From M3007 sp964550795 (lineage in GTDB: Bacteria; Bacteroidota; Bacteroidia; Chitinophagales; Saprospiraceae): a stretch of 64,000 bases of DNA. Within the stretch, counting starts at the first letter, position 1; each line of letters starts with the position of its first letter. Below are positions 1-9,551 of this stretch, one piece after another. Location: assembly GCA_964550795.1 (NCBI GenBank), contig CAZKBH010000001.1, forward strand, positions 62,001-126,000. Direction: 5' to 3'. The notes beneath the pieces were generated by a model. It saw only the letters and a program-made list of their open reading frames with translations. It was not told the origin of the DNA and made no database searches. The position numbers and the translations under genes are program-made.

Positions 1-1319
1 TGTATTCGAGAAGTGCACTGTCGAGGGGTTGTGGAAGCAAATCGGCCAAAGCGTTTCGTTGTTCGAGATACAGGACGGTTGATTGGACTTGTGCGAATTC
101 CGGGTCGGTAAGCGTAGGTTTACATGGTTTAAGGATGCCGTTTTCAAAGCATCCGTTTTGGCTTAAAATGTTGGTCAAAATGCCTTTTTGGCTTCTTACC
201 GATACAGAAAAAGCGTTCAAAGGCCCAAAAGCCCAAGCCAGCGCAAACAATGCTAGGGATATTGGAATGAACTTGAGGTTGTCGTTTTTGGAAAACAAAA
301 AATACAGGCAGGTAACGGCCAGCCAAACGCCGAGTCCTGCCACCAAAAAACGTTGCTCCGTGACCCCGTAATCCCCGATTCTTTTGCCGATGGCGATAAA
401 AAGCATCCCGGTGAGCGGTAGCAGTACCCACCAAAACCAGCGTTTAAAGCCTCGTACCAAGGGACTGTTGTCTTCTTCCGACAAATAAAAATTGAGCAGA
501 TACGTGAAAATGCCGGCCACTGAAAAGCCGATCACCAACGAGCTGACCCAGCCTCTGGGTAAGGTCCATTCCAAGCCAATTTTGGCGCCATAAGCATATA
601 AAATAACAAAATACAGCAGGCTAATCGGAATCAGAATGTATTTGCAGAGGTTTCGGAACACCCAGCTGTACGCGGTACTTTCGGTTTCAAACGTGAATTT
701 TCGGGGAAAATGGAAAAGGAAATACAGCGTGTTGAAAATACCAACGAGCAGGACGTACAGCTTGAGGTACAACTTTTCTTCAAGGTTAATTCCGAAAAGG
801 TTGTCCACCGCTAAAATAGCCAGTGCCAGACCCGTGTACAGGATAAAGGTAAAGGCTAATCCGACGGTGATATTGGCAAAAATCTGGCGATTGTACTCCC
901 AAAAATCGCGCACAGAACGCGTGTTCAAGTACGGAGCCACAGCCACCATCAAGTGTGCGACGAGTACCAAAACGAAGTATTGTGGCAGACCCACGCGATC
1001 AAAATCATCGGCGTTTGGGTCGAGCCAAAACCAATAAGCCAGCAAGGTCAATAAGCCCGAAAATTGGAGTATCCAGCCCCGTTTTTCCCCCCAACCCTTT
1101 GATTCTGAATAGGCTACGAGGGCTGTCAAAAAGGGAAGCCCCAACTGACAAACCATCCAAATGCGGGTGAAAAAGTCCTGTTCTTCTCTGGGACCGCTGG
1201 AGTCAATGAGCGCGAAACAGGCTACGGAGCCAAGGATAGCAATGAGCACAGCACCGGGAAAACGGCGTGCAACTTGCCCTAAAGCGGCGAACAAAAAGTC
1301 GGGAGTTGGTATTTTCATT
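1..1319 (-). CDS. DUF4153-type integral membrane protein, C-terminus cut by window start
   Basis: An open frame starts at ATG 1319 and runs off the left edge with no stop, giving about 439 visible residues. The protein is hydrophobic, with many membrane segments separated by short basic loops; an N-terminal stretch (about residues 15-35) and several later ones look like transmembrane helices. The order of segments and loops such as YFLFHFPRKFTFETE and VRGFKRWFWWVLLP fits the DUF4153 family, whose function is unknown. The gene is divergent from the secreted-protein gene at 1468. I see no catalytic motif. The family call is from overall pattern; that it is a long membrane protein is certain. 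Confidence 0.72.
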
Positions 1320-1398
1320 GTATGAATTGTTGCTGCAAGAAACGAATTTCTTGAAATTTAAGGAATTCTGCATGATACTGCATTAACGAGAACATGGC

Positions 1399-1406
1399 TA
1401 CTTTTG
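1399..1406 (+). promoter_or_regulatory. Candidate Bacteroidota -7 box TACTTTTG
   Basis: Matches the Bacteroidota sigma-A box TAnnTTTG and lies 61 bases before the ATG at 1468. No clear TTG -33 box sits at the usual distance, so this is a moderate call. Confidence 0.4.
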
Positions 1407-1413
1407 CAGTTTA

Positions 1414-1439
1414 CCCGCCGTAGCTTTAGCGAAGGAGGG
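1414..1439. repeat. 26-nt palindromic repeat, CCCGCC family, copy 1
   Basis: Twenty-six bases starting CCCGCC and ending GGAGGG form an imperfect hairpin around a central CTTTAG. A closely similar 26-mer lies at 57665-57690. This copy lies between the candidate promoter box and the start codon of the 1468 gene, so it would be in that gene's 5' leader. Confidence 0.6.
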
Positions 1440-1467
1440 CAAATAATCATAAAAATCATACTCCACC

Positions 1468-2055
1468 ATGCGCATCCTCCTCTTCCTAACTGCACTTTTC
1501 CAGCCGTTTTTGATCCATGCACAACAAGGCAATCAGCCCGCACAGCCAATAACGGAGGCTGCAGGCAAAACAGTAGCGGCATCTTTCCCGGAATCCTGGT
1601 CGGGAAATTGGACCGGCACACTCAATATTTTCAGTTCCAAAGGCAAAGTCCAGTCTGTAGATATGACCATAGAAATCCACAAAATTGATACTTCCACAGA
1701 GGGAAGATATACTTTTGGAATAGTTTACGGTTCCAAAACGGAAGATTGGAGGCCTTATGAATTGTTGCCAGTCGCTCCCGAAAGAGGGATTTGGCGGATA
1801 GATGAAAAGAATACCATCGCGATGGAAAGTTACCTTTACGGACCTAAATTTCTTTGTTGGTTTTCGGTGCAAGGCAGTCGAGTCCTTTGTACGTATGAAA
1901 AAACCAGCGATGATACGATGGTATTCGAGGTCATTTCTGGCACGGAAACTGCGATAAGTATTACGGGCAATGTGACAATCGCTGAGGAGCAGATTCCAGA
2001 AGTAAAAACATTTCCTTTCACAGTGTTCCAGCGCGCAGTACTGCAAAAGCAATAA
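1468..2055 (+). CDS. Secreted protein of unknown function, possibly lipocalin-like
   Basis: 195 residues. The first about 18 form a signal peptide (MRILLFLTALFQPFLIHA, then QQG), so the product is exported. The mature part opens with W-x-G-x-W-x-G-T-L followed by alternating hydrophobic/polar strands, typical of a small beta-barrel or lipocalin-like fold, but I recognise no family signature. There is no lipobox and no T9SS C-terminal domain. It is followed after 87 bases by a T9SS cargo gene on the same strand. The function is not known; the fold suggestion is inference. Confidence 0.7.
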   Translation: MRILLFLTALFQPFLIHAQQGNQPAQPITEAAGKTVAASFPESWSGNWTGTLNIFSSKGKVQSVDMTIEIHKIDTSTEGRYTFGIVYGSKTEDWRPYELLPVAPERGIWRIDEKNTIAMESYLYGPKFLCWFSVQGSRVLCTYEKTSDDTMVFEVISGTETAISITGNVTIAEEQIPEVKTFPFTVFQRAVLQKQ

Positions 2056-2142
2056 CAACTTTTTGGCCCGCCGCTGCGTATGTTTAATCCTGCATCTACC
2101 CACCTCTTCGCGTACGTTTATGTGGCGTGATGACGCTTCCAA

Positions 2143-3384
2143 ATGTCAATTTCTATGTTCCCGAAGACGATTTCGACTATTTTTTTGCTTTTTTGTGCCA
2201 CTGTGACTTTTGCACAACCGGGGTATTCAACCTACCGCGACACTTTTTGCGACAACCAAACAGTGTTGGTCGTAAGCCAATTTTTTAATTCCAGCAACCC
2301 GACGGGTACGGTTACCTTGCCCGGGGCCGCTGTGGGTGGGATTGATAGTGTGATCCAAGTTGAACTGACTTTTTTTGCCGTCATGGAAGCCAACCTCACA
2401 CAAACACTCTGCGAGGGTGATACCCTTTGGGTCAATGGAACGGCTTATCACGCCGGGTTTTTTCTAGGGGATGAATTTATTGATGATGGATCGGTGAACG
2501 GCTGTGACAGTTTAATTCATGTAAACCTGACTTTTCGCAAGGTATTCCATGATTTTCAGCAAGTTATATGTGAAGGAGATTCTATTGTCGTCAATGGCCG
2601 TATCTATACAGCATTTGATCGCGAAGGCACGGAGGTCATTCCAAATGGCGTTTGCGACAGTATCATTGTGGTCAAACTAATCCCCTTGGCCATCCCGTTT
2701 AGTGTGTACAGAGACACCATTTGTCCCGGCGCTTCGGTCATGATTAACGGCATTCAATACGATGAAAACAACCGAACCGGCTTTGAGCTGCTGCCTAATG
2801 CAGGTAGCAACGGTTGCGATTCGCTGGTGCAGGTCAATATCTCCTTTTATGAGCTTTGGGTTTATCTCGGCGAAGACACCGAAATCATCAAAGGCGACGA
2901 AATTTGCATTCAGGAACAATACAGCAATACACCGCTGAGCATTGCCTGGTCGCCCACACCGCCCTGTCCGGACTCTAGTTGTTTGACACAATGCATCGTG
3001 CCGCTGGAGTCCCTATCGTTCTCGATTATTGCGGTGGATTCGACGGGTTGTGTGCTGACCGATGAGATTAATATCCGGGTTTCAAACAAAAACCGCGTGT
3101 ACGCGCCCAACGCATTCAATCCCGACGCGCGCTTTCCAAACAATCGTTTTTTCCTGGGAGCGGACAACGGGGTGCGGAATATTCGCCGCCTCTTTATCGC
3201 CGACCGCTGGGGCGAATTGTTGTTCGATGTGAACGATATTTTACCCGATTTTCCAGACAATGGCTGGGACGGGACGTACCGAGGTCAGGTGATGCACCCA
3301 GATACGTACATCTTTTGGGCCGAACTAGAACGCATTGACGGAACAACCTTTATCGAAACCGGGTCGTTTTCGCTGCTGCGTTGA
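2143..3384 (+). CDS. Surface protein with four Cys-paired repeats and gliding-type C-terminal domain
   Basis: 413 residues from ATG 2143; ATG 2155 is an alternative that gives a tighter signal peptide (cleavage after ATVTFA). After the signal come about four repeats of roughly 60 residues, the later three with CxGDS/T..VNG at the start and GCDSL.HVNL or a variant at the end, the first degenerate. The last about 95 residues (from YAPNAFNPD, through DRWGELLF and GWDGTYRG, ending TGSFSLLR) match the gliding-motility-associated C-terminal domain that directs export by T9SS and attachment to the cell surface. The gene is convergent with another cargo gene 9 bases away. The molecular role of the repeats is unknown; the sorting call is strong. 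Confidence 0.85.
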   Translation: MSISMFPKTISTIFLLFCATVTFAQPGYSTYRDTFCDNQTVLVVSQFFNSSNPTGTVTLPGAAVGGIDSVIQVELTFFAVMEANLTQTLCEGDTLWVNGTAYHAGFFLGDEFIDDGSVNGCDSLIHVNLTFRKVFHDFQQVICEGDSIVVNGRIYTAFDREGTEVIPNGVCDSIIVVKLIPLAIPFSVYRDTICPGASVMINGIQYDENNRTGFELLPNAGSNGCDSLVQVNISFYELWVYLGEDTEIIKGDEICIQEQYSNTPLSIAWSPTPPCPDSSCLTQCIVPLESLSFSIIAVDSTGCVLTDEINIRVSNKNRVYAPNAFNPDARFPNNRFFLGADNGVRNIRRLFIADRWGELLFDVNDILPDFPDNGWDGTYRGQVMHPDTYIFWAELERIDGTTFIETGSFSLLR

Positions 3385-3393
3385 AGTGTCAAA

Positions 3394-5070
3394 TCACCTC
3401 AATAAAGTCACATTTCCTTTTTTGAACAACGCATCCTGACCATCCGCACAAACCACGCGCAAGACGTAGCCATACGTTTCTGCGGGTTGCGCCTGCCCAT
3501 TCCAGGTGCCATCCCAGGCATCGTCTAAGTTGTTTGCTTCAAAAATTTTCTCGCCCCAGCGGTTAAAAATTGCCCAATAAACGGATGCGGGGGCAATGCT
3601 GGACTCTAATTTCAAGGCGTCGTTTTCTCCGTCTCCGTTTGGAGAAAAGCCAGTTGGGAAAAACACCAGCGGTTCGTCGCAAGGCGGCAAAACAATGCGT
3701 ACGGTCACTTGACCAGAACGTTGACAGCCGAACGGCAACAATGCGGTTACGGTATAGGTGGTCGTTTCTAAGGGCGATGCCAAGGGATTGGGGATGTCCA
3801 GCGCCGATAAGCTGGCTTCATTTTGCCAAACATAAGAAACCGCGCCAGGGAAATCAGCGGCTAACTGTGCGCTTTCCCCTTCATTAATTTCTTCCGGAAC
3901 TGCCGAAACGCTGAGTACCCCGGGGTTTTCAAATATCTGGACTACTTGAAAGAAAGTATCCGCACAGGCCAATCCGGGCGCTGCGATGAGTACCACGTGG
4001 TACGTCCCTATATCAGGATAAATATGAATTGGCGCAAAATCCGAGGATTGCTGGCTCAGGTCATTTCCCCAGTCAAAATACCATTGGAAAGTGTCTGAAT
4101 TACTGCTTTGATTTAAAAAGGACACTTGAAGCGTATCACAAAGCACTGCGGGCAGAAAAAAGGCGGCATTAGGTTCGCCGCAATCGGCCACATTGTATTG
4201 AAAGTCCCGACGAGTAGTGGACAACAATTCGCCTGCGCGGTATTCATCCACACAAACGCCCACCACAAAATTGCCGATTGTATGTGGAATCCCCGTCATA
4301 AATCCGGTGAAGGGATCAATGGTGAGTGGGGTTCCGCCGAGCACATTGGAAAGATTGTACGGTGGATCAACCCAAATGACTTCCTGATAGGGTGGGGCGA
4401 GGGGGGGACTGGGTCTGGGGCGCAACGAGTCCGGCCCGTTCAGGGGCGTACAAAGCCGATATACCAGCGAATCGCCATCCGAATCGGTGGCGGCATGGTC
4501 GAAGTCAATGGGTTGGTGCACGCAGATTGCTACCGGGGGCCAATTGATGAAAGTCGCGGCATTGTTGCATTGTAATTGACTTTGGGGGGATATTTCAACG
4601 AGTATGGAAATGCCGGTGTTGAGTGGATCGGGGATATTGCGAATGAGCTTATTGCGACAGCAGCGCTGGTACACCAAAATGTATCCGTTCGGATTAAAGG
4701 GCAGGGTTACGATGGTGGTATAAGTCGCTTTGTGTACGCAGACATCTGGCGGAGCGGTCAGGCAGGGGTCATCGAGGTTGATGGGTAAGGTGTCGTTGGT
4801 AAAGGCATTGTAGGCCAGGGCCAGATTTCGGATCAAAATGCTGTCTCCGCCTTTTTCGTACACGCCCACCCGCGCCGGGTTGTCGAAGTTTGGCAACCCG
4901 TTGTAGCAATCCCGGTAAACGGTGAGTGTAATTTCGAAGGAGTCGTTTCCCAGACAACGATAGGTGATTTCGCCGCCTACGATATGCGTCGCGAACAGGG
5001 TTGTTTTAGAACACAAGAATAGGAGGGCAAGGAGGAATAACCGGTACATGGAGCAGTAGTTTTGTGCCAT
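3394..5070 (-). CDS. PKD-containing T9SS cargo protein with gliding-type C-terminal domain
   Basis: 558 residues from ATG 5070; ATG 5049 (MYRLFLLALLFLCS) is an equally good start with a cleaner signal peptide. The mature N-terminus has the THIVGGEITYRCLG opening common in large Bacteroidota surface proteins. A PKD-like domain lies around residues 310-385 (FLNQSSNSDTFQWYFDWG, then YPDIGTYHVVL), an Ig-like stretch follows, and the last about 90 residues (FFPTGFSPNGDGENDAL, FNRWGEKIFE, AWDGTWNGQ, ending GNVTLLR) are the T9SS gliding-type sorting domain. It is exported and probably attached outside the outer membrane. The ligand or function is not visible. Confidence 0.87.
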   Translation of the reverse strand: MAQNYCSMYRLFLLALLFLCSKTTLFATHIVGGEITYRCLGNDSFEITLTVYRDCYNGLPNFDNPARVGVYEKGGDSILIRNLALAYNAFTNDTLPINLDDPCLTAPPDVCVHKATYTTIVTLPFNPNGYILVYQRCCRNKLIRNIPDPLNTGISILVEISPQSQLQCNNAATFINWPPVAICVHQPIDFDHAATDSDGDSLVYRLCTPLNGPDSLRPRPSPPLAPPYQEVIWVDPPYNLSNVLGGTPLTIDPFTGFMTGIPHTIGNFVVGVCVDEYRAGELLSTTRRDFQYNVADCGEPNAAFFLPAVLCDTLQVSFLNQSSNSDTFQWYFDWGNDLSQQSSDFAPIHIYPDIGTYHVVLIAAPGLACADTFFQVVQIFENPGVLSVSAVPEEINEGESAQLAADFPGAVSYVWQNEASLSALDIPNPLASPLETTTYTVTALLPFGCQRSGQVTVRIVLPPCDEPLVFFPTGFSPNGDGENDALKLESSIAPASVYWAIFNRWGEKIFEANNLDDAWDGTWNGQAQPAETYGYVLRVVCADGQDALFKKGNVTLLR

Positions 5071-5138
5071 AAGACCACTTAGGCTTGAAAGAGCGGCAAA
5101 ATACAGTATAGTTTGTACATCAGGTGCCTAACTTCTGC

Positions 5139-6059
5139 TTATCTGGTTGTATCTAAAAAGCGCAAAACGGCTTGTTGCATGGTATCACCGGCCATTTTCC
5201 AAAGGTTGTTATGACCGCCGCCGCGCACTTTTACCCACACTTTATCGGGGGAAGGACAGGCCTCGTAGTTGCGTTCTCCAAACCACATCGGGATGCGGGA
5301 ATCTTTGTCGCCATGAATAAAAAGGACTGGACGTTGAATGGTAGCGGCTGCCTGCACAGGCTTCACGGCATCGGGTTTAAACTGCGCAATCTCGCCTGAT
5401 TTTTGCAAAACCCGCCGCGTCAACCAATGGCTGCGCAAGCCAAAAAACCAGTCTGAACCGTATTCCATAGCCACTTTATTTAATTCATCAAAGGTGCTTT
5501 CTACAATCCCAAACCGATAACGGGGTTCCACTGACATAGCTTGCAAGGTCACGGCACCACCCAATGAGGCCCCCCAAACAGCGAGCGGACGGTTCGGAAA
5601 AAGCCGGTTCAGCGTGTCTGCCACGGCCCGGAGATCATTTTTTTCGTGGTACCCAAAAGTGCAATATTCGCCTTCACTTTGTCCATGTGCCCGAAGGTCG
5701 AGTAGCAGACTGGCATAACCCGCTTCAGCGAGCACCTGTGCCCGTTCAAATTGGGTTTCTTTGCAACCAGAAATGCCGTGCAGTAAAACCACGGTTGCAA
5801 AACTTGTATCGGTGTTGCTTTGCACCAAAAGTGCGCTAAGTGCAAGACTGTCAGGAGTTTGAATCTTAATTTCGCGGGTTTTGAGGCCGTAATTTTCAGG
5901 GTTCATCCCTTTTGGAAACCGTTTTTCAAAAGCCTCCGGCCCTCGGCGCATGGGTTTAATCCCTGCGTAGGGGAGCATGCCTTCTACAACAAAAAAACCT
6001 ACGACCAGGAATAGTACGAGGAATAGACCAAGCAGTTTGGTAATGCTATTTAAGGACAT
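5139..6059 (-). CDS. Membrane-anchored alpha/beta hydrolase (serine aminopeptidase S33-like)
   Basis: 306 residues with an N-terminal membrane segment (about residues 8-28) that should leave the catalytic domain outside the cytoplasm. It has the oxyanion-side LLHGISG, the nucleophile elbow GASLGG with its serine, an acid in HGDKDSRIP and the histidine in GGGHNNL, so the triad looks complete. The family hydrolyses esters or amides; the substrate cannot be read. It is divergent from the DUF2007 gene, with ATGs 87 bases apart. Confidence 0.85.
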   Translation of the reverse strand: MSLNSITKLLGLFLVLFLVVGFFVVEGMLPYAGIKPMRRGPEAFEKRFPKGMNPENYGLKTREIKIQTPDSLALSALLVQSNTDTSFATVVLLHGISGCKETQFERAQVLAEAGYASLLLDLRAHGQSEGEYCTFGYHEKNDLRAVADTLNRLFPNRPLAVWGASLGGAVTLQAMSVEPRYRFGIVESTFDELNKVAMEYGSDWFFGLRSHWLTRRVLQKSGEIAQFKPDAVKPVQAAATIQRPVLFIHGDKDSRIPMWFGERNYEACPSPDKVWVKVRGGGHNNLWKMAGDTMQQAVLRFLDTTR

Positions 6060-6145
6060 GGTTGAACGGTCGAATCGGTAAGAAGGTAAACGAGAGAACC
6101 CTTCTTCCCGGATTTTGTTCTAAATATTTTACTGATACGTCAACT

Positions 6146-6517
6146 ATGCGAACACCCGACATTCTCGACAATTTTGATTTTGACGAACTTCCAGAATGGT
6201 TGGGAGAAGGCGAAATTGTAGCCAAATTCTACTCCACCATGGAGGCAGAGGTGGCTGCTGCCCGATTGCGCGCAGATGGCATTCATTGCTTTTTGGCAAA
6301 TACCATTTCACAATCGGTCGTTCCGCATGTGCAGGGAATCGTTCGGCTTCATACCCGCAGCGAGGACGCAACTCAGGCCCGGGAAATTTTGCAAGACGCG
6401 GCCATTGAAACGGAATGGCCACTGCCGCAAAAAAACAGCGGTAGAGGGGCCGTTATTTTTCTTGCAGTAGTTATTGGTCTGGTATTGGCCTGGCTTTTGG
6501 TCCGTGCAATTGGTTAA
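6146..6517 (+). CDS. DUF2007 putative signal-transducing protein with C-terminal membrane helix
   Basis: About 123 residues from ATG 6146. The frame is open upstream to 6062, but that extension is poor in family-like residues and overlaps the promoter side of the divergent gene, so I prefer 6146. The core has the DUF2007 pattern: IVAKFYSTMEAEVAAARL, then LRADGIHCFLAN and a VRLHTRSEDATQAREIL helix. DUF2007 domains are small ferredoxin-like folds of unknown role. The C-terminus adds one hydrophobic helix (AVIFLAVVIGLVLAWLLVRAI), so the product is probably membrane-anchored. Confidence 0.75.
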   Translation: MRTPDILDNFDFDELPEWLGEGEIVAKFYSTMEAEVAAARLRADGIHCFLANTISQSVVPHVQGIVRLHTRSEDATQAREILQDAAIETEWPLPQKNSGRGAVIFLAVVIGLVLAWLLVRAIG

Positions 6518-6527
6518 TTCAAGCGTT

Positions 6528-7525
6528 TCAATACGCCCATTTCAGATACAAAGCCCCCCAGGTGAACCCTCCTCCGAAAGAAGTGAGTATCAGGTTGTCT
6601 CCTTTATTCAATTGTTTTTCATAGTCCCANNNNNNNNNNGACAAAGTGGAAGCGTAGCCGCGGTGGTATTTCCGTACCGTTCGATGTTAACCATCACGCG
6701 TTCCATGGGAAATTGCAGATGCTCTGCTACGGAAGTAATAATCCGCATATTCGCTTGGTGGGGCACAACCCAATGCACGTCGTCGGTGGTCATTTTGTTG
6801 CGTCGGATAACCTCTTCACAGGTACTGGTCATTGCTTTTACCGCGTGTACAAATACCCGTTTTCCATCTTGCCAGGCATAATGTTCGCGTGCTGCAATGG
6901 TTTCGAGGCTGGCAGGCTTGCGGGAGCCACCGGCTTTCATGTGGAGCAAATCACGGCCTGAGCCATCGCCTCGGAGCACGAAATCAATGATTCCATTTCC
7001 ATCTTTTCGCGGTTCCAAAAGCACGGCTCCGGCGCCGTCGCCAAAGATGACGCAGGTATTCCGATCGGTATAGTCAATGATGGACGACATCATGTCAGCG
7101 CCCACGACGATTACCTTTTTATACGTCTCATTTTGAACAAATTGTGCTCCGGTGGAAAGCGCAAAAAGAAAGCCAGAGCAGGCTGCATTGATATCAAAGC
7201 CGAAGGCGTTTTTCGCCCCAACCTTGTCGCACACGGTATTCGCCGTATCCGGGAAAACCATATCGGCAGTTACGGTGGCGACAATAATCATGTCAATTTC
7301 GCCAGGCTTTACCCCTGTTTTTTCGAGTAGTCCTTTTACTGCTTCTGCACACATATCTGAGGTTGCCCAACCGGGTTCACGGAGGATACGGCGCTCGCTG
7401 ATGCCTGTTCGGGATAGAATCCACTCGTCATTGGTGTCCACCATTTTTTCGAGATCCTTGTTCGTTAATTTCGTTTCTGGCAACCAGCCGTGTACGCCTG
7501 TGATTGCTGCATGAATTTTCCCCAT
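6528..7525 (-). CDS. fabH: 3-oxoacyl-ACP synthase III (FabH), interrupted by assembly gap
   Basis: FabH condenses acetyl-CoA with malonyl-ACP to start type II fatty acid synthesis in the cytoplasm. From ATG 7525 the product shows the active-site cysteine in INAACSGF (Cys116), VVPHQAN (His256) and YGNTTAAT (Asn286), the Cys-His-Asn triad. The frame reads LPLC into ten N at 6630-6639. Beyond the N, in a different frame, the sequence reads WDYEKQLNKGDN, then FGGGFTWG, and ends LKWAY with a TGA at 6528-6530, which is the usual FabH ending. The gene is therefore intact; the apparent frameshift comes from the arbitrary gap size. It ends 10 bases from the convergent DUF2007 gene. Confidence 0.95.
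6630..6639. other. Assembly gap of ten N inside fabH
   Basis: Exactly 10 N. The reading frame on the two sides fits only if the true missing length is 2 modulo 3; just two bases would give the family-typical PLCLW. The gap length is therefore nominal. Confidence 0.95.
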
Positions 7526-7702
7526 GGAATGTTGTAGACTGCTGAAGGTGATTAGTAAAGGTGCTTAGGAATAGTCGTTTGGAGGCAGAAATTTGGATAT
7601 TGAGCGCAAAGAAAGGGATTGTAAAGAGAATTTTGGGCAAGGTGGGCAAAAGAGTGCGTTGCGCGTCGTTTGGGTACTCAAAGTGCCAGGTGCAAAGGTA
7701 AT

Positions 7703-7710
7703 TATGTTTG
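7703..7710 (+). promoter_or_regulatory. Candidate -7 box TATGTTTG before the prenyltransferase gene
   Basis: Matches TAnnTTTG, 43 bases before ATG 7753. It overlaps the in-frame upstream extension of the coding region and so supports 7753 as the start. There is no TTG at optimal distance. Confidence 0.4.
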
Positions 7711-7752
7711 TCTGCTTCCTTTTGTGTTCAAGCCTCCGCATCTTTGCGACCA

Positions 7753-8616
7753 ATGAAAAACTTCCTTTCTCTCATAAAATTCAGCCATACCATATTTGCA
7801 ATGCCCTTCGCCATGGTGGGATTTTTTGTTGGCATTACGGTATCTGGTGGTGAAATGAACTGGCAAAAGCTCTTGCTCGTGATCCTCTGCATGGTTTTTG
7901 CCCGGAGCGCAGCCATGGCTTTTAATCGCTGGCTCGACCGGAATATTGATGCGGCTAACCCGCGCACCCAAATCCGGGAAATCCCAGCCGGATTGATAAA
8001 GCCAAATGCTGCCCTGGCATTCGTGATTACAAACGCAGTGTTGTTCGTGGCAACCACCTGGTTCATCAACCCGATTTGTTTCTGGCTTTCTCCTGTTGCG
8101 CTTGCCGTCGTGCTGGGATATAGTTACACCAAACGTTTTACATGGCTATGTCACCTGGTGCTGGGGCTTGGGCTGAGTCTGGCACCGCTGGGGGCTTATT
8201 TGGCGGTGACGGGTTCTTTTGGCTGGATACCAGTGCTTTACAGTGGGGCGGTTCTGCTTTGGGTGGCGGGTTTTGACGTGATTTATGCCTTGCAAGATGC
8301 CGATTTTGACCGTTCGCAGCGGCTCTATTCAATGCCCTCGTTTTTTGGCCCAAAACAAGCCCTTCGAATTTCGGAGTGGATGCACCTTGGCACTGCCACG
8401 CTGATGGTGCTGGCTGCACGGCATCTCGCCAGTGCCGCACCGGATACAGGTTGGTTGCTATGGATTGGGACAGGGGCGTTCCTGCTATTGTTGTTGTATC
8501 AGCACCTCTTGGTAAAACCCAATGATTTGAGTAAAGTAAATATGGCTTTTTTTACCACCAATGGCATCGCCAGTCTTCTGTTTGGTTCCCTGGTAATTTT
8601 GGACTTGTTGATTTAA
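7753..8616 (+). CDS. UbiA-family polyprenyltransferase, probably the menaquinone (futalosine) pathway enzyme MqnP
   Basis: About 287 residues, integral membrane, from ATG 7753 (MKNFLSLIKFSHTIFAMPFA). It has the two Asp-rich motifs of UbiA prenyltransferases: NRWLDRNIDAANPRT near residue 58 and YALQDADFDRSQ near residue 180, which bind Mg2+-diphosphate of the prenyl donor. In Bacteroidota this subgroup is annotated as 4-hydroxybenzoate polyprenyltransferase-like. Since the window also carries futalosine hydrolase (mqnB, 41455), attachment of the menaquinone side chain is the likely role; that is inference, as ubiquinone is not expected here. It is convergent with the YoaK gene (8 bases between ends). 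Confidence 0.85.
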   Translation: MKNFLSLIKFSHTIFAMPFAMVGFFVGITVSGGEMNWQKLLLVILCMVFARSAAMAFNRWLDRNIDAANPRTQIREIPAGLIKPNAALAFVITNAVLFVATTWFINPICFWLSPVALAVVLGYSYTKRFTWLCHLVLGLGLSLAPLGAYLAVTGSFGWIPVLYSGAVLLWVAGFDVIYALQDADFDRSQRLYSMPSFFGPKQALRISEWMHLGTATLMVLAARHLASAAPDTGWLLWIGTGAFLLLLLYQHLLVKPNDLSKVNMAFFTTNGIASLLFGSLVILDLLI

Positions 8617-8624
8617 AAAATCTC

Positions 8625-9356
8625 TTAAAATTTCAACACATCGTACACCATTACGCCCGCGAGAATGCAGGAAGGAATAAAAAAAACCTTCGTGCCGATG
8701 TTGGGGAACAATGCAACGCTCAGCATGGCACCCCCGATAAAACTACACATCACCACAATGCGAAGCCAGGCTTCCCGCCGAATGAGTCGGTTCTTTTCGC
8801 CCTCAGAATGGAATAGTTCCGCAACATCTACCCCGAGTTCAACCACCATGCCCGTCATTTGGCTAGCCTTGATGAGAGAAGAGGTGGTAAGGCTTACCAT
8901 GGCGTTGAGTACCCCAATGGTGAATAAAATCATCCCCGGAAAAACGACCGGATCCAGCGAGCTGATGTTTTTGCCCGAAATGCCGATCAGGAAATAAATA
9001 ATCATCACGGTAATGAGCGGAAGCAGATGCAGGTATTGCCATTTCATGAGTTTTTCGCGCTCTACGCACCATCCGGCGAAAAAACCGCCCAAAAAAAACG
9101 CAAAAAGCCAGAGGAAAATTGACCCCGCAGTGTTGAGCTCTCCTTCGTATAAATCCTTGGCAATCTCTGGCAAAAAACCCGTTATATTCGTCAATACCAT
9201 TGAAAAAGTCATCAACCCTGCATAAATCACAATACCCGTGCTGAACGGATACGCCATAGCGTAGAGCATCACACTTCGAAACGAACGTTTGCGCACCGTT
9301 GCGCCTTCCGGGCCGAAAAACGGGGTTTTAATGGTTTCTATAATATCAAATTTCAT
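8625..9356 (-). CDS. YoaK / DUF1275 family membrane protein
   Basis: 243 residues with about six membrane segments. The pattern FSTGIVIYAGLMTFSMVLTN near the start, FFLGGFFAGW in the third segment and SSLIKASQMTGMVVELGVDVAELF in the loop before the last helices fits DUF1275, whose members are small inner-membrane proteins of unconfirmed transport function. It starts at ATG 9356 and is divergent from fumarylacetoacetase. Nothing odd is seen. Confidence 0.82.
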   Translation of the reverse strand: MKFDIIETIKTPFFGPEGATVRKRSFRSVMLYAMAYPFSTGIVIYAGLMTFSMVLTNITGFLPEIAKDLYEGELNTAGSIFLWLFAFFLGGFFAGWCVEREKLMKWQYLHLLPLITVMIIYFLIGISGKNISSLDPVVFPGMILFTIGVLNAMVSLTTSSLIKASQMTGMVVELGVDVAELFHSEGEKNRLIRREAWLRIVVMCSFIGGAMLSVALFPNIGTKVFFIPSCILAGVMVYDVLKF

Positions 9357-9551
9357 AACTTTTGCTCAAGAGACCTGGTTGGTTTTCACTGGCGGTTTAT
9401 GGGTCAAAAGGATTATCGCGCAAAATTAGAGACAAAATGACGGCAAGAATAACAAGCTACGTCTTCAAAATACAGAACTTTGCGCCGCACTCAATGGTTC
9501 AGCTTGCCAATCCCGGCAGGCAAACTTGATTGGACTACGATTCACCACAAA

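Noticed and set aside
1486..2142. 218-residue open frame opposite the first secreted-protein gene
   Set aside because: Cys/Arg-rich composition without family features; the plus-strand gene has a signal peptide and a promoter box.
6474..6881. Plus-strand frame across the fabH gap
   Set aside because: It is antisense to fabH and spans the N run.
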